64,000 bases of DNA from Novosphingobium sp. (GTDB taxonomy: Bacteria > Pseudomonadota > Alphaproteobacteria > Sphingomonadales > Sphingomonadaceae). Below are positions 49,936 to 58,778 of the stretch, one piece after another. Position 1 is the stretch's first letter, and each line of letters starts with the position of its first letter. A program made the translations under genes and the position numbers. The notes below the pieces were generated by a model. It searched no databases, was not told the origin of the DNA, and worked only from the letters and a program-made list of their open reading frames with translations. Where the stretch lies: assembly GCF_030696665.1 (NCBI RefSeq), contig NZ_JAUYRV010000028.1, forward strand, positions 124,001 through 188,000. The letters are read 5' to 3'.

Positions 49936-50226
49936 TCAGGAGCCGCGCCGGTCGGACAGGCGGGCGAGCAGCAGGTCGCGCGCGGCGTTGGCTTCGTGAA
50001 CCGCCTCGTTGGTGCCGCCACGGTCGGGGTGGACTTTCTGGATCAGGCGGCGGTGCGCTTCGATCACATCATCGTAGGCTGCATCTGCGTTCAGGCTGAG
50101 CAGATTGCGTGCCTTCTTCTCGTTCCGGTCGCGCGGATCGCCAGCCAGAAGTTCCCACGGCCATCGCCCGGCGAGCAGCTTGCAGGCAACGCACGCCAAG
50201 GCGACAATCGTGAGCAGTTTGATCAT
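49936..50226 (-). CDS. Membrane-anchored J-domain protein with intact HPD
   Basis: N-terminal hydrophobic helix; LLSLNADAAYDDVIEAHRRLIQKVHPDRGGTNEAVHEANAARDLLL. Confidence 0.9.
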   Translation of the reverse strand: MIKLLTIVALACVACKLLAGRWPWELLAGDPRDRNEKKARNLLSLNADAAYDDVIEAHRRLIQKVHPDRGGTNEAVHEANAARDLLLARLSDRRGS

Positions 50227-51065
50227 CAGGCTGCGCTCTCAAGTGCGATCTTGGTGCTCCTAGGTGCATCTAGAGGCAGTTCAGGATTAAGCTTCGGAAG
50301 GTTCAATCCGCCGACCAGAGTGCGCAGTTCCTGACGCGCCACAAGGTGGCTGGTGCCCAGCTCTCCCAAGTGGCCTTTATCCAGCAAAGTCAGGCCACTG
50401 GGGAACAGTTCGCGGTAGATCACGCGCTCCGAAAGGCCGCTGGCCACACGGAAACCTACACGCTTGGAAAGCTCGGTCAGCGCGGTGTCGATGCGCTTCT
50501 GGTTGCGCGCTTCGGTAAAGCCGGTGCGGTTGCGCACGACCACCCAATCCATCTCCCTGCGCGCATCTTTGATCGTCGCCATCGCCCGCTTCTTGCGCGC
50601 TTCCCAGATCAGTTCGGCGTAGAATGACAGGCGGCGCACCTTGAAAGTCTCAGCGTCCACCTGTCCGATCAGATCGAAGTCCACAAAGCTGTCGTTCAGC
50701 GGCGTCACCAGCGTATCGGCGCGGGTGGCGACGTGGCGGGCGAGGGGATCATCGCGGCCCGGCGTGTCGAAAATCAGGAAATCGTGGGACTCGGAAAGCC
50801 GCGCGGTCATTGCGTCCAGTTCTTCGATGCTGTCGCCCGAATAGACTTCGAAAGTGGCGGTTGGCAGCGAAATGTCGCGGCGGCGCATGGTTTCGGCGCG
50901 GTTTTCGAAATAGCGGTGCATCGTGCGCTGGCGGGAATCGAGATCGATTGCGGCCACGCGCGCGCCCTGACAGGCCAGCGCAATGGCGACGTGGACCGCC
51001 GTGGTGGATTTGCCGGTTCCGCCTTTTTCGTTGGCGAAGACGATGCGATGCGGACCGGTGGACAA
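50226..51065 (-). CDS. mipZ: MipZ, ParA-like division-plane positioning ATPase
   Basis: HRIVFANEKGGTGKSTTAVHVAIALACQGARVAAIDLDSRQRTMHRYFENR; FLIFDTPGRDDPLARHVATRADTLVTPLNDSFVDFDLIG. Confidence 0.95.
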   Translation of the reverse strand: MSTGPHRIVFANEKGGTGKSTTAVHVAIALACQGARVAAIDLDSRQRTMHRYFENRAETMRRRDISLPTATFEVYSGDSIEELDAMTARLSESHDFLIFDTPGRDDPLARHVATRADTLVTPLNDSFVDFDLIGQVDAETFKVRRLSFYAELIWEARKKRAMATIKDARREMDWVVVRNRTGFTEARNQKRIDTALTELSKRVGFRVASGLSERVIYRELFPSGLTLLDKGHLGELGTSHLVARQELRTLVGGLNLPKLNPELPLDAPRSTKIALESAA

Positions 51066-51163
51066 GGCTGGATACTCTCTGTTGTGCAGATCAGGCGGGC
51101 TTGCGAGAGGCTGCCTGCCCCCCTATCGCCCTTGTGTTCCGACTTAGTGGAGTGGGTGCCAAG

Positions 51164-52018
51164 GTGCAAACGATCAACCGGCTGGAAGACCTGCGCAACG
51201 CGGTCGACGCGCTTAAAATCGGGGGAAAAACCATCTCCTTCGTGCCCACAATGGGCGCGTTGCACGAAGGCCACCTGACGCTTGTGCGCGAGGCCCGCCG
51301 CGCCGCAGACCACGTGGTGTCCTCGATCTTCGTCAACCCGCGCCAGTTCGGCCCGACCGAGGATCTGGACGCCTATCCGCGCCGCATGGCCGCCGATGCC
51401 GCGCTGCTTGAGGCAGAAGGCGTTGCCATTCTGTGGGCACCCACCGTCGATCAGATGTACCCGGATGGCTATGCCACAAACATCAGCGTTTCGGGCGTGA
51501 GCGAAGTGGCATGTGGTGCCGCGCGGCCCGGCCATTTCGATGGCGTGGCCACGGTGGTGTGCAAGCTTTTCAACCAGGTGCGGCCCGATGTGGCGCTGTT
51601 TGGTGAAAAGGACTGGCAGCAACTGGCGGTGATCCGCCGCATGGCCCGCGATCTGGACCTGACGCAGCCGCACGCAGGCAACATCATCGGCGTGGAAACG
51701 GTGCGTGAAGCCAGCGGCTTGGCCCTCAGCAGCCGCAACCAGTATCTGACCCCGGCTGAGCGCGAGCAAGCCGCGCAGCTTTCGGGCGCCATGCGCCGCG
51801 CGATTGCTGCGATCGAGGGCGGGGCAGACGTGACCGAAAGCCTCGATACGATGAAGGCCGAAATCCTCGCCGCCGGGTTCAACTCGGTCGATTACGGCGA
51901 TCTGCGCGATGCGGCTACGCTGGAAAACCTGTTCGCATGGGACGGGCGCAAGGCGCGCCTCCTTGTTGCTGCGCGGATCGGTGCGGCACGATTGATAGAC
52001 AACATGGGTGTGGGCTGA
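51164..52018 (+). CDS. panC: Pantoate-beta-alanine ligase
   Basis: VPTMGALHEGHLTLVREARR; SIFVNPRQFGPTEDLDAYPR; VVCKLFNQVRPDVALFGEKDWQQLAVIRRM; ASGLALSSRNQYL; GTG start. Confidence 0.96.
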   Translation: MQTINRLEDLRNAVDALKIGGKTISFVPTMGALHEGHLTLVREARRAADHVVSSIFVNPRQFGPTEDLDAYPRRMAADAALLEAEGVAILWAPTVDQMYPDGYATNISVSGVSEVACGAARPGHFDGVATVVCKLFNQVRPDVALFGEKDWQQLAVIRRMARDLDLTQPHAGNIIGVETVREASGLALSSRNQYLTPAEREQAAQLSGAMRRAIAAIEGGADVTESLDTMKAEILAAGFNSVDYGDLRDAATLENLFAWDGRKARLLVAARIGAARLIDNMGVG

Positions 52019-52022
52019 TTTT

Positions 52023-52367
52023 ATGGCGATTATTCAACCAGGCGCGTCGTTCAAGGACAACCTTGCGCAACTTCCTTCGATCGAAGGCGTCGCGCGCATC
52101 GACCTGATCGACGCAAGTGGCGCGGTGGTGGCGCGCATTCCCAATGAAGCGGGCAAGCAAGGCTCGCTGTCGGTCTATCAATATCTTGGCCAGCACTTCG
52201 GCGCGCTGACGCCGGAAGCTGCCGAACACGGGCTTGCGATTTTCGGCGAGCATACCGCAGACGCCAAGGCCAGACCGGGTGCCCATCCGAATATCGACCG
52301 ATTGCTGGATGTCATTGCGCGTGGCGTCCCGCTCAACATCGAGGTGGCGCTCGTCGGCTCCGATTAA
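52023..52367 (+). CDS. DUF2322-like protein
   Basis: FKDNLAQLPSIEGVARIDLIDASGAVVARIPNEAGKQGSLSVYQYLGQHFGALTPEAAEHGLAIFGEHTADAKARPGAHPNIDRLLDVI. Confidence 0.78.
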   Translation: MAIIQPGASFKDNLAQLPSIEGVARIDLIDASGAVVARIPNEAGKQGSLSVYQYLGQHFGALTPEAAEHGLAIFGEHTADAKARPGAHPNIDRLLDVIARGVPLNIEVALVGSD

Positions 52368-52379
52368 GGACCGGCGGTT

Positions 52380-53423
52380 TCAGGCCTTCTCGGCACAACT
52401 CTCGCTGATGATCGTGACTTTTGTCCCCGGGCCGTTGTCGGTGATCACGATTTTGCTGTGAAGCTGCTTTGCCAGAGCATGGATGATGCCCGTTCCCAGA
52501 CCCGCATCTGCCGGGTCCGGTTCGCTGTCCATGCCTATGCCGTTGTCCGCGACCGACAGGCTCCATCCATCAGATGACGAGCCATATTCGACCGCGATGG
52601 CACAGTCCTTTGCGCCTTCGGGGAAGGCGTGTTTCAGGCTGTTGATGACCAGTTCGGTCACGATCAGGCCAAGGCTGACCGAAATCGCGCTGCTGGTGAC
52701 CGTAGCATCGGCTTTCACCGTCAGGCTGATCGGCACGGCATCGCTGATCATCGATGCCCCTATGCTGTTGCACAGATCGGTAAAATAGGGGCCAAGCGCA
52801 ACTTCGTCGGCACTGCTGAGGGCCAGCTGATGCTGGAGCGTGGCGATGGACATGACCCGGCGGTGCGCATCGCGCAGATGCGTGCGGGTTTCTTCGGACT
52901 GCACCCGGCGCACGCTTTGCATCAGGATGCTGGCGATGATCTGCAGGCTGTTGGCAACGCGGTGCTGCAGTTCCTGCAGCAGCAAATGCTTGTCCCGGAC
53001 AAGATCGTCGTTGACCCGCTGGGTATGCCGAACCTCGGTCACGTCTGTTGCGCCGAGCACGAGGTAGGTTCCTTCGCCTTCGGGCATGCCCAGCAGGTGC
53101 GCGCTGATGATCAACTGGCATGGCGTCCTGCCTGGCCGCACAAGGTCGATCTCATAGGCTTCGACTGCGGCCCGGCCGGCCACTGTCGTCTGCAAAAGCG
53201 AGCGTAACTGGGGCAAGTTCCATTCACCTGCGCCAAGCGCAAACATCGATTGGCCTACCACTGTGGAAGCATCGAGCGCAAAGGCGCGGCAGAACGACCC
53301 GCTGGCCGCCAGCACCAGAAGACCTTCATCCAGCAGCAGCAAGGGTGTGCTGGATGACATGACCAGCGCCATGCCAAGGCTGTTTGCAGCCGAGGAGGGA
53401 GCGCCGGGCTTCGAGATATCCAT
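52380..53423 (-). CDS. PAS-containing sensor histidine kinase, HisKA_2 type
   Basis: HLLLQELQHRVANSLQIIASILMQSVRRV phosphoacceptor box; VTELVINSLKHAFPEG and VADNGIGM HATPase motifs. Confidence 0.92.
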   Translation of the reverse strand: MDISKPGAPSSAANSLGMALVMSSSTPLLLLDEGLLVLAASGSFCRAFALDASTVVGQSMFALGAGEWNLPQLRSLLQTTVAGRAAVEAYEIDLVRPGRTPCQLIISAHLLGMPEGEGTYLVLGATDVTEVRHTQRVNDDLVRDKHLLLQELQHRVANSLQIIASILMQSVRRVQSEETRTHLRDAHRRVMSIATLQHQLALSSADEVALGPYFTDLCNSIGASMISDAVPISLTVKADATVTSSAISVSLGLIVTELVINSLKHAFPEGAKDCAIAVEYGSSSDGWSLSVADNGIGMDSEPDPADAGLGTGIIHALAKQLHSKIVITDNGPGTKVTIISESCAEKA

Positions 53424-53609
53424 GCCCTGCGGCCTTAGGGTGCCCGGAGACCTGCGCAGCGCAAGCCATAAACCGGGTGGTCAAACAATGGAGCAATGAC
53501 CTGCGTCTTTTGTTCGCAGGATCAGGCGCTGGAAGTATTCACGCCGCTATCCAACCAGTTGTTGGGCTGTAGCACGTGTGCGCCGGGTCAACCAATTATA
53601 GTTTGCCAT

Positions 53610-54458
53610 TCAATAGACTGGCGGATCAAACTTGGGCACAGCCCCGATCGGGGCGACCGGCTCGCCTTCGGCCCTTGGCGGAAGCGCATTCTCGGGCACA
53701 TCCTCAATCATCATGTCGCGGCTGGACACGTGTTCGAGGTTGCGGACGCGGACCGTGATCTGGCCATCGTGCAGCGTCAGTTCGTTGAAGCTGGGCGGCG
53801 TGGAGCGGACGCGCTGGCTGAGCGTGCCCGCGCCGATCATGCGCACGGGACCGTTCTTGGTCGGGTGGATCAGATCGAACGGATCATGGACATGGCCGGA
53901 CAGGACGGCGAGGACGTTGCGTTTGGCGAGTTCGGCGAGTGCCTTGTTCCCGCCGCGCGTCAGGGCCTTGCCGCGCGTGCCTGCTTCCACCAGCGGGTGG
54001 TGGCAGGTAACGACGGCGCGGGTGCCGGGGGGCAGGGCGTCTATTGCCGCAAGGGTGTGGCGCAGGGCGGCCGCGCCGACATTGCCCTTTGACCAGTTGA
54101 GCCGCAATTGTGCGCGGGCGGTGGTTTTCAGCGGGACCACGGCGACTCCGGGCAGATCGATCTCGCGTTCCAGCACCGATTCTATCGCGCGGAACCGGCG
54201 GTAGGGATCGGTGAACCGCTCTATCAGGTTGAAATAGGGCAGGTCGTGATTGCCGACCTCAACCGTGACGGGCACAACCAGCGCCATGATCCACTGGCAA
54301 GCAGCGGTGAATTCGCGGTGGCGCGCGCGCATCGTCAGATCGCCGGTGATCGCCACCACATCGGGCTTTTCGCGCGCGATGCATTGCGCCACCCAATCGA
54401 GCGCGTCGCGATCTTCAAGGCCGAAGTGAATATCGCTGATGTGGAACAGACGGGTCAT
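53610..54458 (-). CDS. Calcineurin-like metallophosphoesterase (CpdA-like)
   Basis: MTRLFHISDIHFGLEDRD; VVAITGDLTMRARHREF; VEVGNHDLPYFNL; VVTCHHPLVE; LSGHVHDPFD. Confidence 0.93.
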   Translation of the reverse strand: MTRLFHISDIHFGLEDRDALDWVAQCIAREKPDVVAITGDLTMRARHREFTAACQWIMALVVPVTVEVGNHDLPYFNLIERFTDPYRRFRAIESVLEREIDLPGVAVVPLKTTARAQLRLNWSKGNVGAAALRHTLAAIDALPPGTRAVVTCHHPLVEAGTRGKALTRGGNKALAELAKRNVLAVLSGHVHDPFDLIHPTKNGPVRMIGAGTLSQRVRSTPPSFNELTLHDGQITVRVRNLEHVSSRDMMIEDVPENALPPRAEGEPVAPIGAVPKFDPPVY

Positions 54459-54492
54459 AATGGTGGCGTGATCGACGTTGGGATGCCGATGG

Positions 54493-55344
54493 TCAAGCTT
54501 TTGGAGGGGGGCAGGTGCTGAGGAAGTCGAGGCCGAATTCCTCGCACACGAAGGTTTCCTCGGTTTCGCCAGTCCGCCGCTCGCCATCAATCATCAGCGC
54601 GATTGGAGCGTTGCTGCGCACGGCGACTTTGGGAAAAACGCCGATATCGTCGTGCGGGCCTTCGCGGAAATTGCGTTTGACGAGCATGGCAAAGCCTTGC
54701 GCGGCAAATTCGCCAAGGTCTGCAAAGTCGTAACCCTCAACCAATACGCCGTTGTTATCGGGCGCGAGCAGCACGGCGCGGTAGCCTTCGGCCTTGCCCG
54801 CCTGTGGATCGGCGAGGTGGACGGCGGGGCCTTCGCGGGTTTCGCGCAGGGCATTGCCAAACGTTTCGGCCATCGCGCCAAGATCAAGGTCGCGCACGCT
54901 TTCGCGCACGTCGGCCCACATCGCGCCGGGACCGGCCAGCACTTCGATCAAGGACATGCCCTGCGATGTGCGGATACCACGGCGGCGGGTGCGGTGGGCA
55001 TGCAGAAGGTCTGCAAGGATCGCATCGAGCGGGCGATCCCCGTGGAGCGCCTTTGACAGCAGGTTCTGCGTGCCGCCCGGCAGTACCAGCAGGGCACCGT
55101 CCCAACCTTCCAACGCGGCAGCGGCAGAATTGATCGTGCCATCGCCAGTGAACACGGCGAGTGTGCCGACCCCGGCAGCGTCGAGATCGGCGCGGGTGGG
55201 CAGCGGATCGTGGGGGAAGGCAATGGTGCGTGCAGGTGCCAGCGCGGCGCAAAGCGTCTCGACGGTCGCAGGGGTGTTGCTGCCGCTGGCGGGGTTGGTC
55301 ACCAGCCAGATCGGTGCCAGTGCCGAGATCGGAGAATGGGTCAT
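54493..55344 (-). CDS. Diacylglycerol/lipid kinase catalytic-domain protein
   Basis: IWLVTNPASGSN; LAVFTGDGTINSAAAALEGWDGALLVLPGGTQNLLSKALHG. Confidence 0.88.
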   Translation of the reverse strand: MTHSPISALAPIWLVTNPASGSNTPATVETLCAALAPARTIAFPHDPLPTRADLDAAGVGTLAVFTGDGTINSAAAALEGWDGALLVLPGGTQNLLSKALHGDRPLDAILADLLHAHRTRRRGIRTSQGMSLIEVLAGPGAMWADVRESVRDLDLGAMAETFGNALRETREGPAVHLADPQAGKAEGYRAVLLAPDNNGVLVEGYDFADLGEFAAQGFAMLVKRNFREGPHDDIGVFPKVAVRSNAPIALMIDGERRTGETEETFVCEEFGLDFLSTCPPPKA

Positions 55345-55405
55345 GCCTCGCCTAACCGGCAAAAGGCCCGGTAGTTCCTCATACGCGGTTCCTCATCGTG
55401 CGGTC

Positions 55406-55672
55406 TCACACTCTGTCGGTCAGAATCAGCCAGGCTGAGAAGCTGTTGAGCACCGAGTAGATGACATAGGCAATCGGGCCACCGGCGTTGCCTTCCGATG
55501 CAAACATGAGGGCGGCGAAGAGCAGCAGGAATTCGACCACCAGCGTCACCCGCCCGCCAAGCGAGTGGGCCAGCCACGGCACACGTCCAAGCAGCGGGTG
55601 GCCGCTGGCCATGACCGCATGATGGAGCGCGAAGTTGCCCACACCGAGAAGGAAGATGATCAGAATCGCCAT
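55406..55672 (-). CDS. Small membrane protein of unknown function
   Basis: 88 aa, about three hydrophobic segments; sits in same-strand cluster upstream of the lipid kinase. Confidence 0.7.
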   Translation of the reverse strand: MAILIIFLLGVGNFALHHAVMASGHPLLGRVPWLAHSLGGRVTLVVEFLLLFAALMFASEGNAGGPIAYVIYSVLNSFSAWLILTDRV

Positions 55673-55952
55673 GCGTTGCGTGCAGCTTATGGAAACGCCG
55701 CGTGATTGTCACACCTGCAGTTCATGGACCCACCACTGTCGTTCGTCGGAGGATGTAAACCTTTGTCGGACGTAGCGGAATTCTGGTCGAGGGAGGCGCG
55801 CTTCGGGCAGGGCGCAGGCGTAGGGAGAATGCATGCGGTGACTGGCAAGGCCCTCTGACCAGACCCCGAACCCCCGGCGAGATGCCTTGAGGTCACCGCA
55901 GCAACAAACACCGGCCGGACATCTTCCGGCACCCATGTCGAAGGATGTAGCC

Positions 55953-56249
55953 ATGTTCACCAAGCCCATGATCGCCGTTGGCCTCTTCGGCCTTGCCCTT
56001 TCTGCCAGCCAGCCCGCGTTTGCCGGCACGCGCGTCGTCGGTTACGCCGACCTCGACCTGTCGACCAAGGAAGGCCAGTCCAGCCTGGACAGCCGCCTGC
56101 GCATCGCCGCCAAGCAGGCCTGTGAATTCGACCGCAAGGATCTGCCGCAGGTGGAATTCGAATCCGCCCGCCAGTGCTACTTCAAGTCGCTGGCCGATGC
56201 GCGCCGCGCCAAGAATGACCTGCGCCCGCGCACTGTCATGGCGAAGTGA
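55953..56249 (+). CDS. UrcA-family secreted protein
   Basis: Signal peptide; RVVGYADLDLSTKEGQSSLDSRLRIAAKQACEF...ARQCYFKSLADARR. Confidence 0.88.
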   Translation: MFTKPMIAVGLFGLALSASQPAFAGTRVVGYADLDLSTKEGQSSLDSRLRIAAKQACEFDRKDLPQVEFESARQCYFKSLADARRAKNDLRPRTVMAK

Positions 56250-56347
56250 TTGGGGCGCGCTGATCGGCCTTACCCGATTGAGCTGGAGCGATAGTGCGCC
56301 AGCCCAACCCGCCCGGAGGAAATCAGTCCCCCCCGGGCCAAACTAAA

Positions 56348-56374
56348 GGGGCCACCGCTGCAACCGGTGGCCCC
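56348..56374 (+). terminator. Intrinsic terminator
   Basis: GGGGCCACCG-CTGCAAC-CGGTGGCCCC followed by TTCTTC; A-rich left flank, so also usable from the minus strand. Confidence 0.85.
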
Positions 56375-56395
56375 TTCTTCATCCAGGAAGCAGGA

Positions 56396-56935
56396 TTAAG
56401 GAACTTTGCGCAGTGCGGCGGGCGCAGGATCGGCCTGAAGCTCGCTGAGATCGCGCCACGTCAGGTCTTCGGGTGCAAGGACGCGGCCATCGTGCGCGAC
56501 GATGCTGATTGTTGCGATCGGCTGGCCATCACGACTGTCGCACATCACCGGGTTGGCTGGCACGCCAAGCTCCCACTTTTCGCCCCATTGGCGCAGGGCG
56601 AGCATGGCAGGCAGCAGGTCCAGCCCCTTGGGCGTGAGGCGATATTCGATGCGGCGGCGATCATTGGCGCAATGTTCACGCTTGAGGATGCCCGCCTCGA
56701 CCAGCCTTGACAGGCGGTTGGAAAGGATGTTCCGGGCGATGCCCAGCGCTTCGAGGAAATCTTCGAAGTGGCGAACACCATTGAATGCGGCGCGCAGGAT
56801 CATGAACGACCAGCGCTCCCCCATCGCTTCAAGCGCGAGGGGAAGGCCGCACTGGGCGATTTCGCAAAGTGGTTCGCGCATGTGATGGGCGTTAGGCTTT
56901 TCCATATCGTCTTCAGCATAACCCATCTGCGGCAC
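56396..56935 (-). CDS. HxlR-family transcriptional regulator
   Basis: CGLPLALEAMGERWSFMILRAAFNGVRHFEDFLEALGIARNILSNRLSRLVEAGILKREH...RIEYRLTPKGLDLLP. Confidence 0.94.
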   Translation of the reverse strand: MPQMGYAEDDMEKPNAHHMREPLCEIAQCGLPLALEAMGERWSFMILRAAFNGVRHFEDFLEALGIARNILSNRLSRLVEAGILKREHCANDRRRIEYRLTPKGLDLLPAMLALRQWGEKWELGVPANPVMCDSRDGQPIATISIVAHDGRVLAPEDLTWRDLSELQADPAPAALRKVP

Positions 56936-57060
56936 CTATTTAAGTTTCTAGTTGCAACCTAAAACCTACTCGGATAAGTAGTGATTCGCAACGGAAATAG
57001 CATCCTCTCCAAACGCACGTTTCCGAAGCCCCAAACACTAGTTGATCCAGGGGAAACACG

Positions 57061-57411
57061 ATGTTCGCAAAATCCGATGGCGCATTTCGCCAAATCCTTC
57101 CGGCTGCCCTCGCGCTTGTTGGCACGGCCGCCAGCTTCGCCTTGACCGCCGCCCCCGTGCGCGCAGCCAGTGGCCCGTTCTATTCCGCCACGCTGACCCG
57201 CCCGATGGATGGCCAGCAGAAGCTGGTCCAGAAGGGCCTGCTGTGGAAGTGCGAAGGCGCGCAATGTTCGGCAGGCCGCGATACGTCGCGCCCGGTGATC
57301 GTTTGCGCCCGGCTGGTCCAGAAAGTTGGCCCGGTAGCACGCTTTACCACGCCGCAAGGTGAACTTGCCGCCGAAGACCTTGCCCGCTGCAATGAAGCTG
57401 CGGCTGGCTGA
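57061..57411 (+). CDS. CC_3452-family-like secreted protein
   Basis: Signal peptide; GPFYSATLTRPMDGQQKLVQKGLLWKCEGAQCSAGRDTSRPVIVCARLVQKVGPVARF...LAAEDLARCN. Confidence 0.75.
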   Translation: MFAKSDGAFRQILPAALALVGTAASFALTAAPVRAASGPFYSATLTRPMDGQQKLVQKGLLWKCEGAQCSAGRDTSRPVIVCARLVQKVGPVARFTTPQGELAAEDLARCNEAAAG

Positions 57412-57484
57412 TTGTTCCAGAGTCTCCAGCGCGTGCTCTACCCGATACCCTGTAGAACACGCCGAAACTGACCGTCATGGTCAA

Positions 57485-57522
57485 GGGCCGCGAACGGGAA
57501 ACCCTGTTCGCGGCCCCTTTTT
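57485..57522 (+). terminator. Intrinsic terminator
   Basis: GGGCCGCGAAC-GGG-AAA-CCC-T-GTTCGCGGCCC then CTTTTTT. Confidence 0.92.
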
Positions 57523-57540
57523 TGCGGCAATGGCGGCCGC

Positions 57541-58212
57541 ATGCGATTTCTTGCCCTTTTGCCCGCCCAGTTTCTTGCATCCGCGCTTATTGCCGCTTCG
57601 CCGGTGGTGGCCCAGCCCGCTGTGTCTGCCTTGAGCGAGGATCATCGCACGGACCTGCGTTGTTCTGCCGCGTTCGCCATCGTCGCGATGCAGCAGGCGG
57701 GCGGTGACGCGCTGCCGGGGTGGCCGCAGCTGGCGCTGCGGGGCAAAACCTTCTTTGCTGATACCGGCGAGCGCGTGATGCGCGAAGCCGGGCTTAAGCG
57801 TGAGGCCGTGCGGGCGCAGATCGCAGGCGAAGTGCAAGCGTTGCAGGCTGCCCCCGATCCCGATGTGGCCTTGGCGGCTTTGGCGGGGCCGTGCGTGGCA
57901 AGGCTTGATGCGACGGTGCCGCCGCTGAAGACGCCAAGTCTGGCGCAATGCGCTGCGATCCTCGACCTTGCCTATGAGGAAATCCACGCGCGCGAGGGGA
58001 TGAGCGCGGCGGCGCGCGACATGAAGACCTTGGCAATGGTGCTGGCCGACCGGCAGCGCAAGGCAGTGACCGGCGCGGGCGGCAGTGGCGAAGCGGCCGA
58101 CCGTTCGATTGCCGAAGGGCGCACGGCAATCACGGCCGAAGGTGCAATCGACCAGTTCGATATCGCGCACTGCTATGAACTCGCCAAGCCGGAAGAAAAG
58201 ACGCACTATTGA
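57541..58212 (+). CDS. Secreted protein of unknown function
   Basis: Signal peptide [27 protein letters not shown]; 223 aa, codirectional with msrB. Confidence 0.7.
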   Translation: MRFLALLPAQFLASALIAASPVVAQPAVSALSEDHRTDLRCSAAFAIVAMQQAGGDALPGWPQLALRGKTFFADTGERVMREAGLKREAVRAQIAGEVQALQAAPDPDVALAALAGPCVARLDATVPPLKTPSLAQCAAILDLAYEEIHAREGMSAAARDMKTLAMVLADRQRKAVTGAGGSGEAADRSIAEGRTAITAEGAIDQFDIAHCYELAKPEEKTHY

Positions 58213-58258
58213 GCAGCGCCGGTCTGCAACCCATATTGGGCGGCAAAGGAGATTCCCC

Positions 58259-58657
58259 ATGCCCGACAAGCTGAACCTGACCGAGGCCGAATGGCGTGAA
58301 CGGCTTTCGCCCGAGCAGTACCAAGTGCTGCGCCAAGGCGGGACTGAACGTGCGTTCACCGGCGCTTATGAAAAGAACAAGGCCCAAGGCGAATACCACT
58401 GCGCCGGGTGCGGCGCGCCGCTGTTCACGTCGGGCACCAAGTATGACAGCGGATCGGGCTGGCCCAGCTTCTATGCCCCGATCGATGCATCGGCGGTGGA
58501 CGAGCACTCCGACGTGACGCACGGCATGGTCCGCACCGAAGTGCGCTGCGCCCGCTGTGACGGGCATCTGGGGCACGTGTTTCCCGATGGCCCGAACCCC
58601 ACCGGGCTGCGGTATTGCATGAACAGCGCCTCGCTCGACTTTACGCCCGACGACTGA
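58259..58657 (+). CDS. msrB: Peptide-methionine (R)-S-oxide reductase
   Basis: [66 protein letters not shown]. Confidence 0.97.
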   Translation: MPDKLNLTEAEWRERLSPEQYQVLRQGGTERAFTGAYEKNKAQGEYHCAGCGAPLFTSGTKYDSGSGWPSFYAPIDASAVDEHSDVTHGMVRTEVRCARCDGHLGHVFPDGPNPTGLRYCMNSASLDFTPDD

Positions 58658-58778
58658 GAAACGCATCTCGGCGATTAGCGGTTAACGCTGTGTTCCGTTT
58701 GGCCTATGCAATGAGCCGCAAATTTGTGCCGGGGCGATTGGCCGCCCCCTGTGAATTGAGGGAAGCGGTAAAAGACTG

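Noticed and set aside
53610-54458. Metallophosphoesterase as the missing partner of the Lhr-like helicase
   Set aside because: Sequence looks CpdA/class III-like (HISDIHFGLEDRD, GNHD, GHVHD) and is ~9 kb away; no basis for pairing.
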